64,000 bases of DNA, taken from NCBI GenBank assembly GCA_900763175.1, contig CAAFJI010000200.1, forward strand, positions 3,161 through 67,160, written 5' to 3'. Under the pieces are notes generated by a model. It was not told the DNA's origin, ran no database searches, and saw only the letters and a list, made by a program, of their open reading frames with translations. Origin of the DNA: Lachnospiraceae bacterium (lineage in GTDB: Bacteria > Bacillota > Clostridia > Lachnospirales > Lachnospiraceae). Shown one piece after another: positions 25,232 through 33,474 of the stretch. The translations under genes were made by a program, and so were the position numbers. How positions within the stretch are numbered: the stretch's first letter is position 1; every line of letters begins with the position of its first letter.

Positions 25232-27082
25232 GTGAGTCAAAGGGAGAGTAAGAAAATATATGCAGAGCGTTTCGCAAAAAAAGTAGACGAGCTGCGCTGG
25301 CTTTACATGGAATTATATGGAAATGATGCCATGTTTGCTGAACTGTGTGAACAGCTGTGGTCATTTTATGATCAGCGTAAGGAAGATCTGAAGAAGCTTG
25401 ACCTGAAACGTGAGGCTGATCCAGATTGGTACAAAAAGAACGATATGCTTGGCATGATGTTTTACATTGACAATTTTGCCGGCAATATGAAGGGTGTGGA
25501 GAGCAGGCTTTCCTATCTGGAGAAAAATAATGTAAACTATATTCATCTTATGCCGTTTTTGGATACTCCAAAAGGACGCTCAGACGGTGGCTATGCAGTA
25601 GCGGATTTTCGGAAGGTCCAGGAAAATCTGGGAACTATGGAGGATCTGGAAGAACTTACAGGAGCCTGCCATGAAAAAGGAATCAGCGTATGCATGGATT
25701 TTGTTATGAACCATACTTCTGAGGACCATGAGTGGGCCAGAAAGGCACGACAGGGTGACGGAGAATATATGAGCAGATATTTCTTCTTCGATAATCCGTA
25801 TATTCCCTCACTTTATGAGAAAACAGTGCCTCAGGTTTTTCCGACAACAGCACCTGGCAATTTTACCTGGCTGCCGGAAATCGGACACTATGTAATGACA
25901 ACCTTTTACCCGTATCAGTGGGACCTGAATTACAGAAACCCAAGGGTATTTAATGAGATGATGTACAATTTCTTGTTTCTGGCAAACAAGGGAATCGACA
26001 TCATCCGTATTGATGCTGTTCCTTACATCTGGAAGGAGCTGAACACCTCCTGCCGAAACCTTCCCCAGGTGCATACCATTGTCAGGATGATGCGTCTTAT
26101 CAGCGAGATCGTGTGTCCGGGAATCCTTCTCCTTGGAGAGGTTGTTATGGAGCCGGAAAAGGTGGTTCCTTATTTCGGAACGGTGGAGAAACCAGAGTGC
26201 CATATGCTTTACAATGTTACCACAATGGCTACCACCTGGCATACAGTTGCCACAAGGGATGTACGTCTTCTGAAGAAACAGCTGGATATTGTAAATGGAC
26301 TTCCGAAGGATTACGTTTTCCTCAATTATCTGCGCTGTCATGATGACATTGGCTGGGGGCTGGATTATGCAACTCTTCGTGAGGAAGGAATCGAGGAACG
26401 CCCTCATAAGAAATACCTGAATGATTATTTCCAGGGCTATGCAGGAGAGAGCAACAGCCGAGGTGTTCTTTACAATGAGGATCCGGTTACAGGAGATGCA
26501 CGATTCTGCGGAACAACTGCTTCTATGTGTGGTGTGGAGAAGGCTGGATTCGAGCATGATAAAGAGGCTATGAAAAAGGCAATCCAGATGGATGTGATGC
26601 TTCATGCCTATATGTTTATGCAGTCTGGAATCCCGGTTCTTTACAGCGGGGATGAGATTGGTCAGGTGAACGATTATTCTTACAAGAATGACCCGGATAA
26701 AGCACCAGATTCCCGTTACATCCACAGAGGCGTTATGCATTGGGATCTGGCAGCGAAAATTGACAATCCAAGAACTGTAGAGGGTAAAATCTTCAAACAG
26801 CTGGATAAGCTGGAGAAGATCCGTAAATCTGAAAAAGCGTTTATGAGCAATGCAGATACCTGGACTGTGGAAACATGGGATAAGAGTGTGCTTTGCATTG
26901 GCCGTTATTATGGTGGCGAGAAGATTTATGGATTGTTTAACTTTAGTGAATTTGATAAAACTGCATGGATCAATGAGCGAGACGGAATGTACCGTGATCT
27001 GATCTCCGGACAGCAGATGGAAGCAGCAGGTGTAAATATTCCGGCATATGGCTTCTATTGGCTGAAGAAAATGACACACTGA
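25232..27082 (+). CDS. Amylosucrase-like GH13 subfamily 4 enzyme
   Basis: The 616-residue protein matches amylosucrase closely around the active site: RIDAVPYIWKELNTSC, then LRCHDDIGW. The triad maps to Asp261 (nucleophile), Glu303 (acid/base, LLLGEVV) and Asp371. Amylosucrases use sucrose to build an alpha-1,4-glucan and release fructose; related GH13_4 enzymes hydrolyse or isomerise sucrose. Length fits the family (about 630). The start is a GTG behind GTGAGGAGGAAG. It has no signal peptide. As the last gene of the sucrose operon it could divert imported sucrose into a glycogen-like polymer, which may be relevant to glgC/glgD 6 kb away. Sucrose phosphorylase is unlikely, being a different GH13 subfamily. 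Confidence 0.88.
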   Translation: MSQRESKKIYAERFAKKVDELRWLYMELYGNDAMFAELCEQLWSFYDQRKEDLKKLDLKREADPDWYKKNDMLGMMFYIDNFAGNMKGVESRLSYLEKNNVNYIHLMPFLDTPKGRSDGGYAVADFRKVQENLGTMEDLEELTGACHEKGISVCMDFVMNHTSEDHEWARKARQGDGEYMSRYFFFDNPYIPSLYEKTVPQVFPTTAPGNFTWLPEIGHYVMTTFYPYQWDLNYRNPRVFNEMMYNFLFLANKGIDIIRIDAVPYIWKELNTSCRNLPQVHTIVRMMRLISEIVCPGILLLGEVVMEPEKVVPYFGTVEKPECHMLYNVTTMATTWHTVATRDVRLLKKQLDIVNGLPKDYVFLNYLRCHDDIGWGLDYATLREEGIEERPHKKYLNDYFQGYAGESNSRGVLYNEDPVTGDARFCGTTASMCGVEKAGFEHDKEAMKKAIQMDVMLHAYMFMQSGIPVLYSGDEIGQVNDYSYKNDPDKAPDSRYIHRGVMHWDLAAKIDNPRTVEGKIFKQLDKLEKIRKSEKAFMSNADTWTVETWDKSVLCIGRYYGGEKIYGLFNFSEFDKTAWINERDGMYRDLISGQQMEAAGVNIPAYGFYWLKKMTH

Positions 27083-27110
27083 GAAAGAGGTAGCCATAAG
27101 TAAAATTTGA

Positions 27111-27173
27111 GAAAAAGCAAGACTTTGGATGAAGAGAAATCCCCCTTTTCAAAATCCAAGGCCTTGCTTTTTC
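27111..27173. terminator. Bidirectional terminator between sucrose operon and GNAT gene
   Basis: GAAAAAGCAAG(A)CTTTGGAT pairs with ATCCAAGGCCTTGCTTTTTC, giving a long stem with A's on one side and T's on the other. It serves both convergent units and abuts the GNAT stop codon. Confidence 0.85.
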
Positions 27174-27175
27174 CA

Positions 27176-27757
27176 TTATTTTAAAGAAATTTCAGGAAAA
27201 GGAATTACCGGCGGCTGGTTTTCCAGGTGTTTACCAATGAGCTTTTCCATCCAGACCATATTGTACCAGCGGTTGAATTTGTAACCGCACTGATGGAATT
27301 CTCCAATCATGGAGTATCCCAGGTGTGCATGGAACTGAATACTGTTCCGGGTAAGATATTCGTCGTCAATCTCAGGGCAGGCAATACAGGCATTCAGGTT
27401 GGTGATATTCTGGGCTGCCAGTGTTTTTTCAAGAGCGGTATAAAGAGCTTTGCCGATGCCGGATTTTTTCTCATTTTCTTTTACATAGATGGAAGTTTCC
27501 ACAGCCCAGTCATAGGCGGCTCTTGAGTGGAAAGGCCCGGCATAGGCATATCCTGCAATTTCCCCGTCTCTTACTGCAGCCAGATAGGGATAGCGTTCCA
27601 GTGTGCTGACGATTCGCTCACGAAATTCTTCCAGAGATGGAACATCGTATTCAAAGGTGATAGCAGTGTGCTCTACGTAAGGTGCGTAGATGGAAAGAAG
27701 AGCAGCGGCGTCCTCCGGACGGGCGGTGCGGATGGTAATCTCGGTACTGGTTGACAT
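27176..27757 (-). CDS. GNAT-family N-acetyltransferase (phosphinothricin acetyltransferase-like)
   Basis: This 193-residue cytoplasmic acetyltransferase is similar to the Pat/Bar/YncA group that acetylates phosphinothricin, methionine sulfoximine or related amino compounds. Visible features are the N-terminal IRTARPEDAAALLSIYAPYV, TFEYDVPSLEEF, the GYAYAGPFHSRAAYDWAVE motif and the acetyl-CoA loop KSGIGKAL. The actual substrate is unknown. The frame opens at 27841 inside repeat copy D, but AGGAGA directly precedes ATG 27757, where family similarity begins, so I use that start. It shares the bidirectional terminator with the amylosucrase gene. Confidence 0.87.
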   Translation of the reverse strand: MSTSTEITIRTARPEDAAALLSIYAPYVEHTAITFEYDVPSLEEFRERIVSTLERYPYLAAVRDGEIAGYAYAGPFHSRAAYDWAVETSIYVKENEKKSGIGKALYTALEKTLAAQNITNLNACIACPEIDDEYLTRNSIQFHAHLGYSMIGEFHQCGYKFNRWYNMVWMEKLIGKHLENQPPVIPFPEISLK

Positions 27758-27775
27758 GATAATTTCTCCTCGTAG

Positions 27776-27967
27776 TTGCGGGAAATGATTTTTTAAATAG
27801 TCTTTAGAGCGTGCCCCCAAAATCATTCCCGCAATCTGCACGCCCCACTTTGCGGTATATTTCGCTCGAATTCAGTTGCCGTAGCCCGCTATGGCGCCCT
27901 CATCCGGGCGAAATCTCCAACAAATTGTGACGCACATCTTGCTGGAAGTATTTGGGGACACGCTTTA
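27776..27967 (+). repeat. Palindromic MITE-like element, copy D, with a decayed neighbouring end
   Basis: Copy D (27805-27967) starts TAGAGCGTGCCCC and ends GGGGACACGCTTTA. Inner stem: ATTTCGCTC/GGGCGAAAT. Orientation is as copy A. The 30 bases before it (GCGGGAAATGATTTTTTAAAT region) look like the decayed right end of a reverse copy, giving a head-to-head arrangement. The last TTA (27965-27967) is the stop codon of the FliB-like gene on the minus strand. Confidence 0.8.
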
Positions 27968-29122
27968 GCAGATTCTCAGTAAATTTCCCAGTGAAAACAG
28001 TTTATTACGGGAAAGCAGTTCTTCCAATGCATTCAGATTCAGGTCCGAATGCTCCAGCTCCCTGGAAAAGCGGTAGCAGATGTCAATCTGGTCTTCCAGG
28101 CAGAAGATCCGTCCGTTTTTCAGATACATTCCCATATCTAGCTCATGGATCAGCAAAGTACAGACAACTGCCATTTTCACCTTGGCGAAAATCTCATCAT
28201 CATAAACGGCTCCGCAAAAATAGGTATAGATCCAATAGACCAGAAGCTGTTCTTCCTGGATATTCCAGTCTGGATAAGCCTTCTGGAAATCCTCACAGTG
28301 CTGGCGGTATCTGGCGGAAACATCAGCAGCTGGAGCTCCATAAAGAGGCTCCAGGTTGTCGCTTAGAAAATCCAGCCAGCCGGGGCGGAGTACTTCCATT
28401 TGTGGAACAATGGTCTGCCACATTTCTTTTAACAGTTCATTGGCTGTGACATTGGCAGTAAGCCGTGAATGCGCTTTGCTTGTGAAAACCTCGCCGTAAC
28501 CGGAATCTCTGTGGCGCTTCCGTATTTCTTCCCAGCGGAAAAGTTCATTCCGGTCAAGACAGCGCTGAAAATCACTGGCAACAGCCAGAAGCTTCCACAT
28601 ACGGAGACGCATGGGAATCTTCCGGTTCTGGATAGTTTCTAAGAGAAAATCCCTGGTATCCATAAGGGCTGTAAAAAGGAGATAATCAAAATCATCATAA
28701 GCTTCCTCAGGAACAGGAACTGTGGCAGTGTGAAATTTTGTTTTATCCTGCTTTTCCAGAAGGATGCGGGCAACTTCCGGGCAGGAAAGAGACAGGGAAT
28801 ATTCCCGAAGTCCCTCAAATTCTTCAACATGGCGGGGATATCTGCGGCAGGTTTCGCAAAGCATTCTTTTCCCCGCTTCTGTGTAGATGTCGCAGAGATT
28901 TTCCTCATTAAGAAAGGCGCAGCGCCTGTTATACTGACGGAAAATCTGTTCCTTCCAGTCAATATCATTGTGAAGTCGGTTCCGAAAGGTACCTTTGAAA
29001 TGACGGTACTTTTTCAGGCTCTTATCATCAATGACAATCTGCCATCCTGCACAGCAGGTATCCGGACAGGCATCTGCAATACAGGAAAATTTTTTATAAT
29101 AATCAGGTCTGGTAATCTGCAT
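27965..29122 (-). CDS. fliB: Flagellin lysine-N-methylase FliB-like protein
   Basis: The 385-residue protein has the FliB signature: ITRPDYYKKF, a cysteine cluster CIADACPDTCCAGW (YkgJ-like) and a second cluster CDIYTEAGKRMLCETCRRYPRH. In Salmonella FliB methylates flagellin lysines; the clusters suggest a metal or iron-sulfur site. No flagellar gene is in the window, so its target here is open, and pilin or another surface protein is conceivable. The frame extends upstream to 29341, but TAGGAGGGAATC precedes ATG 29122. The stop codon lies within the terminal inverted repeat of element D, so the C-terminus may have been altered by that insertion. Confidence 0.82.
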   Translation of the reverse strand: MQITRPDYYKKFSCIADACPDTCCAGWQIVIDDKSLKKYRHFKGTFRNRLHNDIDWKEQIFRQYNRRCAFLNEENLCDIYTEAGKRMLCETCRRYPRHVEEFEGLREYSLSLSCPEVARILLEKQDKTKFHTATVPVPEEAYDDFDYLLFTALMDTRDFLLETIQNRKIPMRLRMWKLLAVASDFQRCLDRNELFRWEEIRKRHRDSGYGEVFTSKAHSRLTANVTANELLKEMWQTIVPQMEVLRPGWLDFLSDNLEPLYGAPAADVSARYRQHCEDFQKAYPDWNIQEEQLLVYWIYTYFCGAVYDDEIFAKVKMAVVCTLLIHELDMGMYLKNGRIFCLEDQIDICYRFSRELEHSDLNLNALEELLSRNKLFSLGNLLRIC

Positions 29123-29496
29123 CTGATTCCCTCCTATAAAGTGCAATGGTTCTGGTTTCTCAGATATTATAGAATAAGGTGTGAAATTGTGCAAGAATAG
29201 GAACTGCGTATAGCCACTAAAACAGTAATAAAAGCAGAATTTTTTGTATGGAAGGCTGTTGACATTGGCGCAGTGTGCTGTTAAACTGAAACCACGTATC
29301 TGAACATAAATCTTGACAATTCTGTTGCAGAGTCCCCACATACGAAATGGAATTTGTACATAAAGAAATTGTAGATTATATGGAGAAAAAACAGAACTGT
29401 CAGTATAACGATAGCACCCAACATCGGAAAAGCTGTCATAAAACAGTGGAAATCAGGGTGTGGGGGGGGGGTACCACGCCTGCAGAGGAAAAGTAG
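29123..29496 (+). promoter_or_regulatory. Leader of the response-regulator gene with a 10-G homopolymer tract
   Basis: No gene is supported here. A promoter candidate is TTGACA (29259-29264) with TAAACT 17 bp later; another perfect TTGACA lies at 29314. A run of ten G's (29462-29471) lies 25 bp before the start codon, and the ribosome site AGAGGAAAAG lies between. Homopolymeric G tracts are prone to slippage and can change expression when placed between promoter and ribosome site. Confidence 0.5.
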
Positions 29497-31917
29497 ATGA
29501 GTGATGTAATTCAGCAGAAACAGAAGATTCTTATTGTAGATGATTCTGAAATGAACCGCAATCTTCTTATGGTGATTCTGGAAGATGAATATGAGATCAT
29601 ACAGGCAAAAGATGGTGTGCAGGCTGTAGATTATCTGCAGAAGCACGCAGAAGAACTCTCCCTGATCCTGCTTGATCTTGTTATGCCGCAGATGGATGGA
29701 TTTGAGGTTCTTGTATATATGAATAAGGAACACTGGATTGAGAATGTTCCGGTAGTTATTATTTCCGCAGAAGATGCGCCAGCCTACATAAAGAGAGGCT
29801 ACGCTCTGGGTGTCACAGATTTTATCGGTAAGCCATTTGATGCAAATATGGTTCGCAGGCGTGTGACCAATGCGATTCTCATCAGTGCGAAGCAGAAGCG
29901 CATGACCAGCATTGTCAGCAACCAGATCTATGAGAAAGAGAAGAGCAGTAAGCTGATGATCAACATCCTTTCCCATATCGTAGAGTTTCGTAATGGAGAG
30001 AGCGGATTACACGTTCTTCATATTCAGGTGATTACAGAGATGCTTCTCCGTCATCTGGTACAGAAGGAGAATAATCCCTATTACATAAGTCAGGAGCAGA
30101 TCAGTCTGATCAGTACTGCATCAGCACTTCATGATATTGGTAAGATTACCATTCCGGATGAAATCCTGAATAAGCCCGGGAGACTTACAGCGGAAGAATT
30201 TAATGTAATGAAGGGGCACTCCATGGCCGGTGCCAATATGCTGGAGCAGCTTCCGCCTGAACAGAGGGAAGCGCCTCTTGTCAAAATAGCTTATGAAATC
30301 TGCAGATGGCATCATGAGCGCTATGACGGAGGAGGTTACCCGGATGGCCTGAAGGGGGAGGAAATTCCTATTTCCGCTCAGGCTGTTTCGCTGGCTGATG
30401 TTTATGATGCGCTTACAAGTAAGCGGTGCTATAAGGCTGCCTATTCCCATGAGAAAGCCATTGAGATGATCCTGGCCGGACAGTGCGGTGTATTTAATCC
30501 AATGCTTTTGGAATGTCTGCTTGATATTTCAAGTGCTTTGAAGAAAGAAATGCGTGTCAAATCCAAGGGCCGTTATGACAATTCCAATATGTCTAATATA
30601 GCGAATCGGTTCCATGATTTTGAAATGGAGTCTTCAGAAAAAATTGTGCAGCAGCTGGAATGTGAGAGGCAGCGTTTTCATTTTCTGGCGGAAGGCTCAG
30701 AGCATGTGATTTTTACATATACAGTATCTCCGCCTATTCTTAATTTAAATGAAAAAGGAATGCAGCGCAGCGGAATTACAGAGCCGGTTTTATCGCCTCT
30801 GGAGAGTGGCGCTTTGGAAAAGATTGTAGAAGCGGGCTCTTTGGAGCGTCTTATAAAAAAGATCCGCACAGCTACCAGGGAAATGCCCAATATCGTAAGC
30901 GCTATTCAGCTGACAGATGGAAAGAAGCCGGAGAGATTCCTTTGTGAATGCAAGGCGATCTGGGCTTCGGATGAGAAGAACAAACTCACAGGTGTTGTAG
31001 GTAAGCTTATCGATATAGATGAAGATTATGGTATTGTAAATGCAGCAAAGGAGGCTGCACTGGCACATAGCCGCAGCTCTGAATTTTCCAGCTTCTATAA
31101 CCGCTTTAAGGGACAGGGCTTTGGAGCTACCGGAGATGAAGCGTGGGTATTGCTTCAGTATCTGCAGATAACTTATGACATAGTGCGTTATGTAAATCCG
31201 CTGACGAAAAAGCTGATTCACGTAGAGCGTGACGGCAGAAACTGGGAGACTGATTACAACTGCTATGAAATGTGGAATTGCGGCGAGGAATGTGCAAATT
31301 GTATTTCAGCAAAATGCCTGAAGTCAAAGCAGCGTATGATGAAGTTTGAAACAACTGAAAATGAAGTTTATCAGGTTACATCTATGTATGTGGAACTGGA
31401 AGGCAGGCCGTGCAGTTTGGAAATGATCGTGAAACTGGATGATGGACTTCTCCCTGAGGGATATACAAGGGAAGAAATCCTGAGATCTGTCCGCACACAT
31501 AAGCAGCAGTCTTACATAGACTGTGTGACGGGCATTTATAATAAGCGCTACTATATAGAGATGCTCTGCAAGAGGGAGAAGGTCAGTGGTGTTGCGCTGG
31601 CAGATGTGAAGGGATTTAGGCGCATTAATGAATCCTTTGGATATCAGGCTGGAGATGATGTACTGCGTAAGGTTGCACAGGTGCTTCGTGATGGTGCCGG
31701 CTCATATGGAGAAGCTCTTCGCTATACCGGAGATGATTTTGTGCTTGTATTTCCTGAAATTTCTCAGGAGAAATTTCACCAGATTCTTATGGATATTCAG
31801 GAGAAGGTAGAAGAATTGGTTTTCCCGGGTCTCCCAGGCGTAAAGCTGGATCTGACCGTAACCGGTGTCTGTGAACCTGGCAAAGTCGATGATCTGTTAG
31901 AACAGATTCGTATCTAA
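29497..31917 (+). CDS. Response regulator with REC, HD-GYP and degenerate GGDEF domains
   Basis: This 806-residue cytoplasmic signalling protein has three recognisable modules. The receiver is intact (Asp15/Asp16, phosphoacceptor Asp60, Lys112). The HD-GYP phosphodiesterase domain (about 145-370) keeps His212-Asp213 in HDIGK, HHE at 272-274 and GYP at 280-282, so c-di-GMP hydrolysis is plausible. A middle region (about 390-640) looks like one or two PAS-like folds, including a Cys-rich stretch. A C-terminal GGDEF-type domain carries TGDDF (744-748) instead of GGDEF, so it is probably not a cyclase and may bind nucleotide. No partner kinase gene is adjacent. The start follows AGAGGAAAAG, just after a poly-G tract. 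Confidence 0.88.
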   Translation: MSDVIQQKQKILIVDDSEMNRNLLMVILEDEYEIIQAKDGVQAVDYLQKHAEELSLILLDLVMPQMDGFEVLVYMNKEHWIENVPVVIISAEDAPAYIKRGYALGVTDFIGKPFDANMVRRRVTNAILISAKQKRMTSIVSNQIYEKEKSSKLMINILSHIVEFRNGESGLHVLHIQVITEMLLRHLVQKENNPYYISQEQISLISTASALHDIGKITIPDEILNKPGRLTAEEFNVMKGHSMAGANMLEQLPPEQREAPLVKIAYEICRWHHERYDGGGYPDGLKGEEIPISAQAVSLADVYDALTSKRCYKAAYSHEKAIEMILAGQCGVFNPMLLECLLDISSALKKEMRVKSKGRYDNSNMSNIANRFHDFEMESSEKIVQQLECERQRFHFLAEGSEHVIFTYTVSPPILNLNEKGMQRSGITEPVLSPLESGALEKIVEAGSLERLIKKIRTATREMPNIVSAIQLTDGKKPERFLCECKAIWASDEKNKLTGVVGKLIDIDEDYGIVNAAKEAALAHSRSSEFSSFYNRFKGQGFGATGDEAWVLLQYLQITYDIVRYVNPLTKKLIHVERDGRNWETDYNCYEMWNCGEECANCISAKCLKSKQRMMKFETTENEVYQVTSMYVELEGRPCSLEMIVKLDDGLLPEGYTREEILRSVRTHKQQSYIDCVTGIYNKRYYIEMLCKREKVSGVALADVKGFRRINESFGYQAGDDVLRKVAQVLRDGAGSYGEALRYTGDDFVLVFPEISQEKFHQILMDIQEKVEELVFPGLPGVKLDLTVTGVCEPGKVDDLLEQIRI

Positions 31918-31985
31918 TTCCCCACCAGGAGGTTTTCACTGGCGGAGCTGGAGTCTGTCGGGCAGGTGGCTTTTCAGATACATTC

Positions 31986-32149
31986 TAGAGCGTGTTTGAA
32001 AAAGGCTTTCTGCAAGATGTGCGTCACAATTTGTGGGAGATTTCACCCGGATGAGGGCGCCGTAGCGGGCTACGGCAACCGAATTCGGGTGAAATCTCCC
32101 ACAAAGTGGGGCGTGCAGATTGCAGGAATGATTTTTCAAACACGCTCTA
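31986..32149 (-). repeat. Palindromic MITE-like element, copy E (complete)
   Basis: The 164-bp copy has perfect ends TAGAGCGTGTTTG / CAAACACGCTCTA and reverse orientation relative to copy A. It has the longest inner stem of the family: GTGGGAGATTTCACCC with GGGTGAAATCTCCCAC, 16 bp without mismatch. Central hairpin: CCGTAGC/GCTACGG. It sits between two convergent genes. Confidence 0.85.
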
Positions 32150-32229
32150 GCTACGACCACCGAATTCGGGACAAAAGTCCCGCAAAATGGGGCGTGCAGA
32201 TTGCAGGAATGATTTTCAAACACACTCTA
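32150..32229 (-). repeat. Palindromic MITE-like element, half copy F
   Basis: Directly after copy E, this 80-bp piece contains only the half from the central hairpin (GCTACGACC) to the terminus (CAAACACACTCTA). It has the copy-A type inner stem sequence (GGGACAAAAGTCCC). It ends at TA. Confidence 0.8.
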
Positions 32230-32274
32230 GGGGCTCGTTTCGCTACTGGGCTATATCACCCCGTAAATATGCAA

Positions 32275-32324
32275 AAACAAAAATGTCCGCTCAGGTATAC
32301 TCACCTGTCCGGACATTTTTGTTT
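32275..32324. terminator. Bidirectional terminator between response regulator and glgD
   Basis: AACAAAAATGTCCG pairs with CGGACATTTTTGTT around a 20-base loop that itself contains a small CAGGT/ACCTG hairpin. A- and T-runs flank the stem, so it works on both strands. Confidence 0.85.
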
Positions 32325-32357
32325 ATTTATATCCTTTTTTGGAGGATTTGGGAGCAA

Positions 32358-33473
32358 TTAAATTTTGTCGCCTCGTTTGATATATCCTGGAAGTCCAGAT
32401 TTAGAAACAACTTCCTTTACATGAAGAATCTTAACCAGCTTATCAACAACCTGGTTCTCTACACGAACCCCTTCGCCGATCTCTGCACCGGAAAGAACAA
32501 CACTATTCTTAATAACAGCACCTTTATGAATGATACATCCACGGCCGATAATAGAATTCTCAACAGTTCCCTGAATCTGGCATCCATTAGAAACAACAGA
32601 ATTGCGGATCTCAGCAGTGTCGTAATAATGAGTCGGGCAGGAATCATTGGTACGAGTATAAATAGGCCATTCCGGATCAAAGAGAGTCTGGGCAGCCTTG
32701 ATATCGATCAGATCCATATTTGCGTCATAGTAGCTCTGGAAATCAGTAATAGAAGCGAAATATCCACGATGGGAAATGCCTCGAACATCCAGGTCATCAT
32801 GAAGCTCATTGATAATATCGGTCAAAGTGAAAGCAGAAGAAGTTGCCCTTGCCTTATGGATCAGTTCAACAAACAGATCCTTTTTCATAATATAAGTATC
32901 CATGAAGATATTGCGGCTCTTGGCATTACCGTGATTCGGTGCGATGGAAAGCACACCCTTCTGCCTATTCAGGTTCAGGATATTACAGTTCAGGAAATTA
33001 TCCTTGGCATTATCAACAGCATGATAAAGCAGGGTAATATCTGCGCCAGACTCAATATGCTGGTCAATCAGTTTAGAGAAATCTGCAGAATATACCATGT
33101 AATCCGGTGTGATAACAACATATGGATGATGCATTTCCTCGATGCACTCCAGGTTCTCATAATAAGCAGCAATATCAGTATTATAAATGTCATTTCCCTG
33201 AGCTGTATCTGAGAAAAGAATCTGCAGCTTGCCACTCTTGGAGTTAATATTATAATGACGGCCGGTGCCAATATGTGCAACCAGGGTACGTGGCTTCTCC
33301 TGCACATAAACTTGAATGCGGTCAATATCACTGTTGCTCAGATTGGAAATAGGAAAGTCGACAACACGGTATCTGCCCAGGAAGGAGAAAGCTCCGATAG
33401 GACGATAATCTTCAAGTCCTTCGACCCTGATGTTTCTGGATGATGAGTTAACGATTCCAAATGCTTTATACAT
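32358..33473 (-). CDS. glgD: Glucose-1-phosphate adenylyltransferase subunit GlgD
   Basis: This 371-residue protein is the non-catalytic, regulatory partner of GlgC in Firmicutes ADP-glucose pyrophosphorylase. The nucleotidyltransferase fold is kept (PIGAFSFLGRYRVVDFPISN), but the catalytic loop GGxGxRL is replaced near the N-terminus by VNSSSRNIRV, as usual for GlgD. The C-terminal third is a left-handed beta helix (SVVSNGCQIQGTVENSIIGRG). It starts 1 bp after the glgC stop, so the two are co-translated. Product: ADP-glucose for glycogen synthesis. Glycogen synthase and branching enzyme genes are not in the window. Confidence 0.94.
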   Translation of the reverse strand: MYKAFGIVNSSSRNIRVEGLEDYRPIGAFSFLGRYRVVDFPISNLSNSDIDRIQVYVQEKPRTLVAHIGTGRHYNINSKSGKLQILFSDTAQGNDIYNTDIAAYYENLECIEEMHHPYVVITPDYMVYSADFSKLIDQHIESGADITLLYHAVDNAKDNFLNCNILNLNRQKGVLSIAPNHGNAKSRNIFMDTYIMKKDLFVELIHKARATSSAFTLTDIINELHDDLDVRGISHRGYFASITDFQSYYDANMDLIDIKAAQTLFDPEWPIYTRTNDSCPTHYYDTAEIRNSVVSNGCQIQGTVENSIIGRGCIIHKGAVIKNSVVLSGAEIGEGVRVENQVVDKLVKILHVKEVVSKSGLPGYIKRGDKI

Positions 33474-33474
33474 A

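Noticed and set aside
25808..27097. A minus-strand open frame opposite the amylosucrase gene
   Set aside because: Shadow of the GH13 coding sequence; composition is not protein-like.
29123..29341. An N-terminal extension of the FliB-like protein
   Set aside because: A GGAGGG site directly precedes ATG 29122, and the extra 73 residues do not resemble the family.
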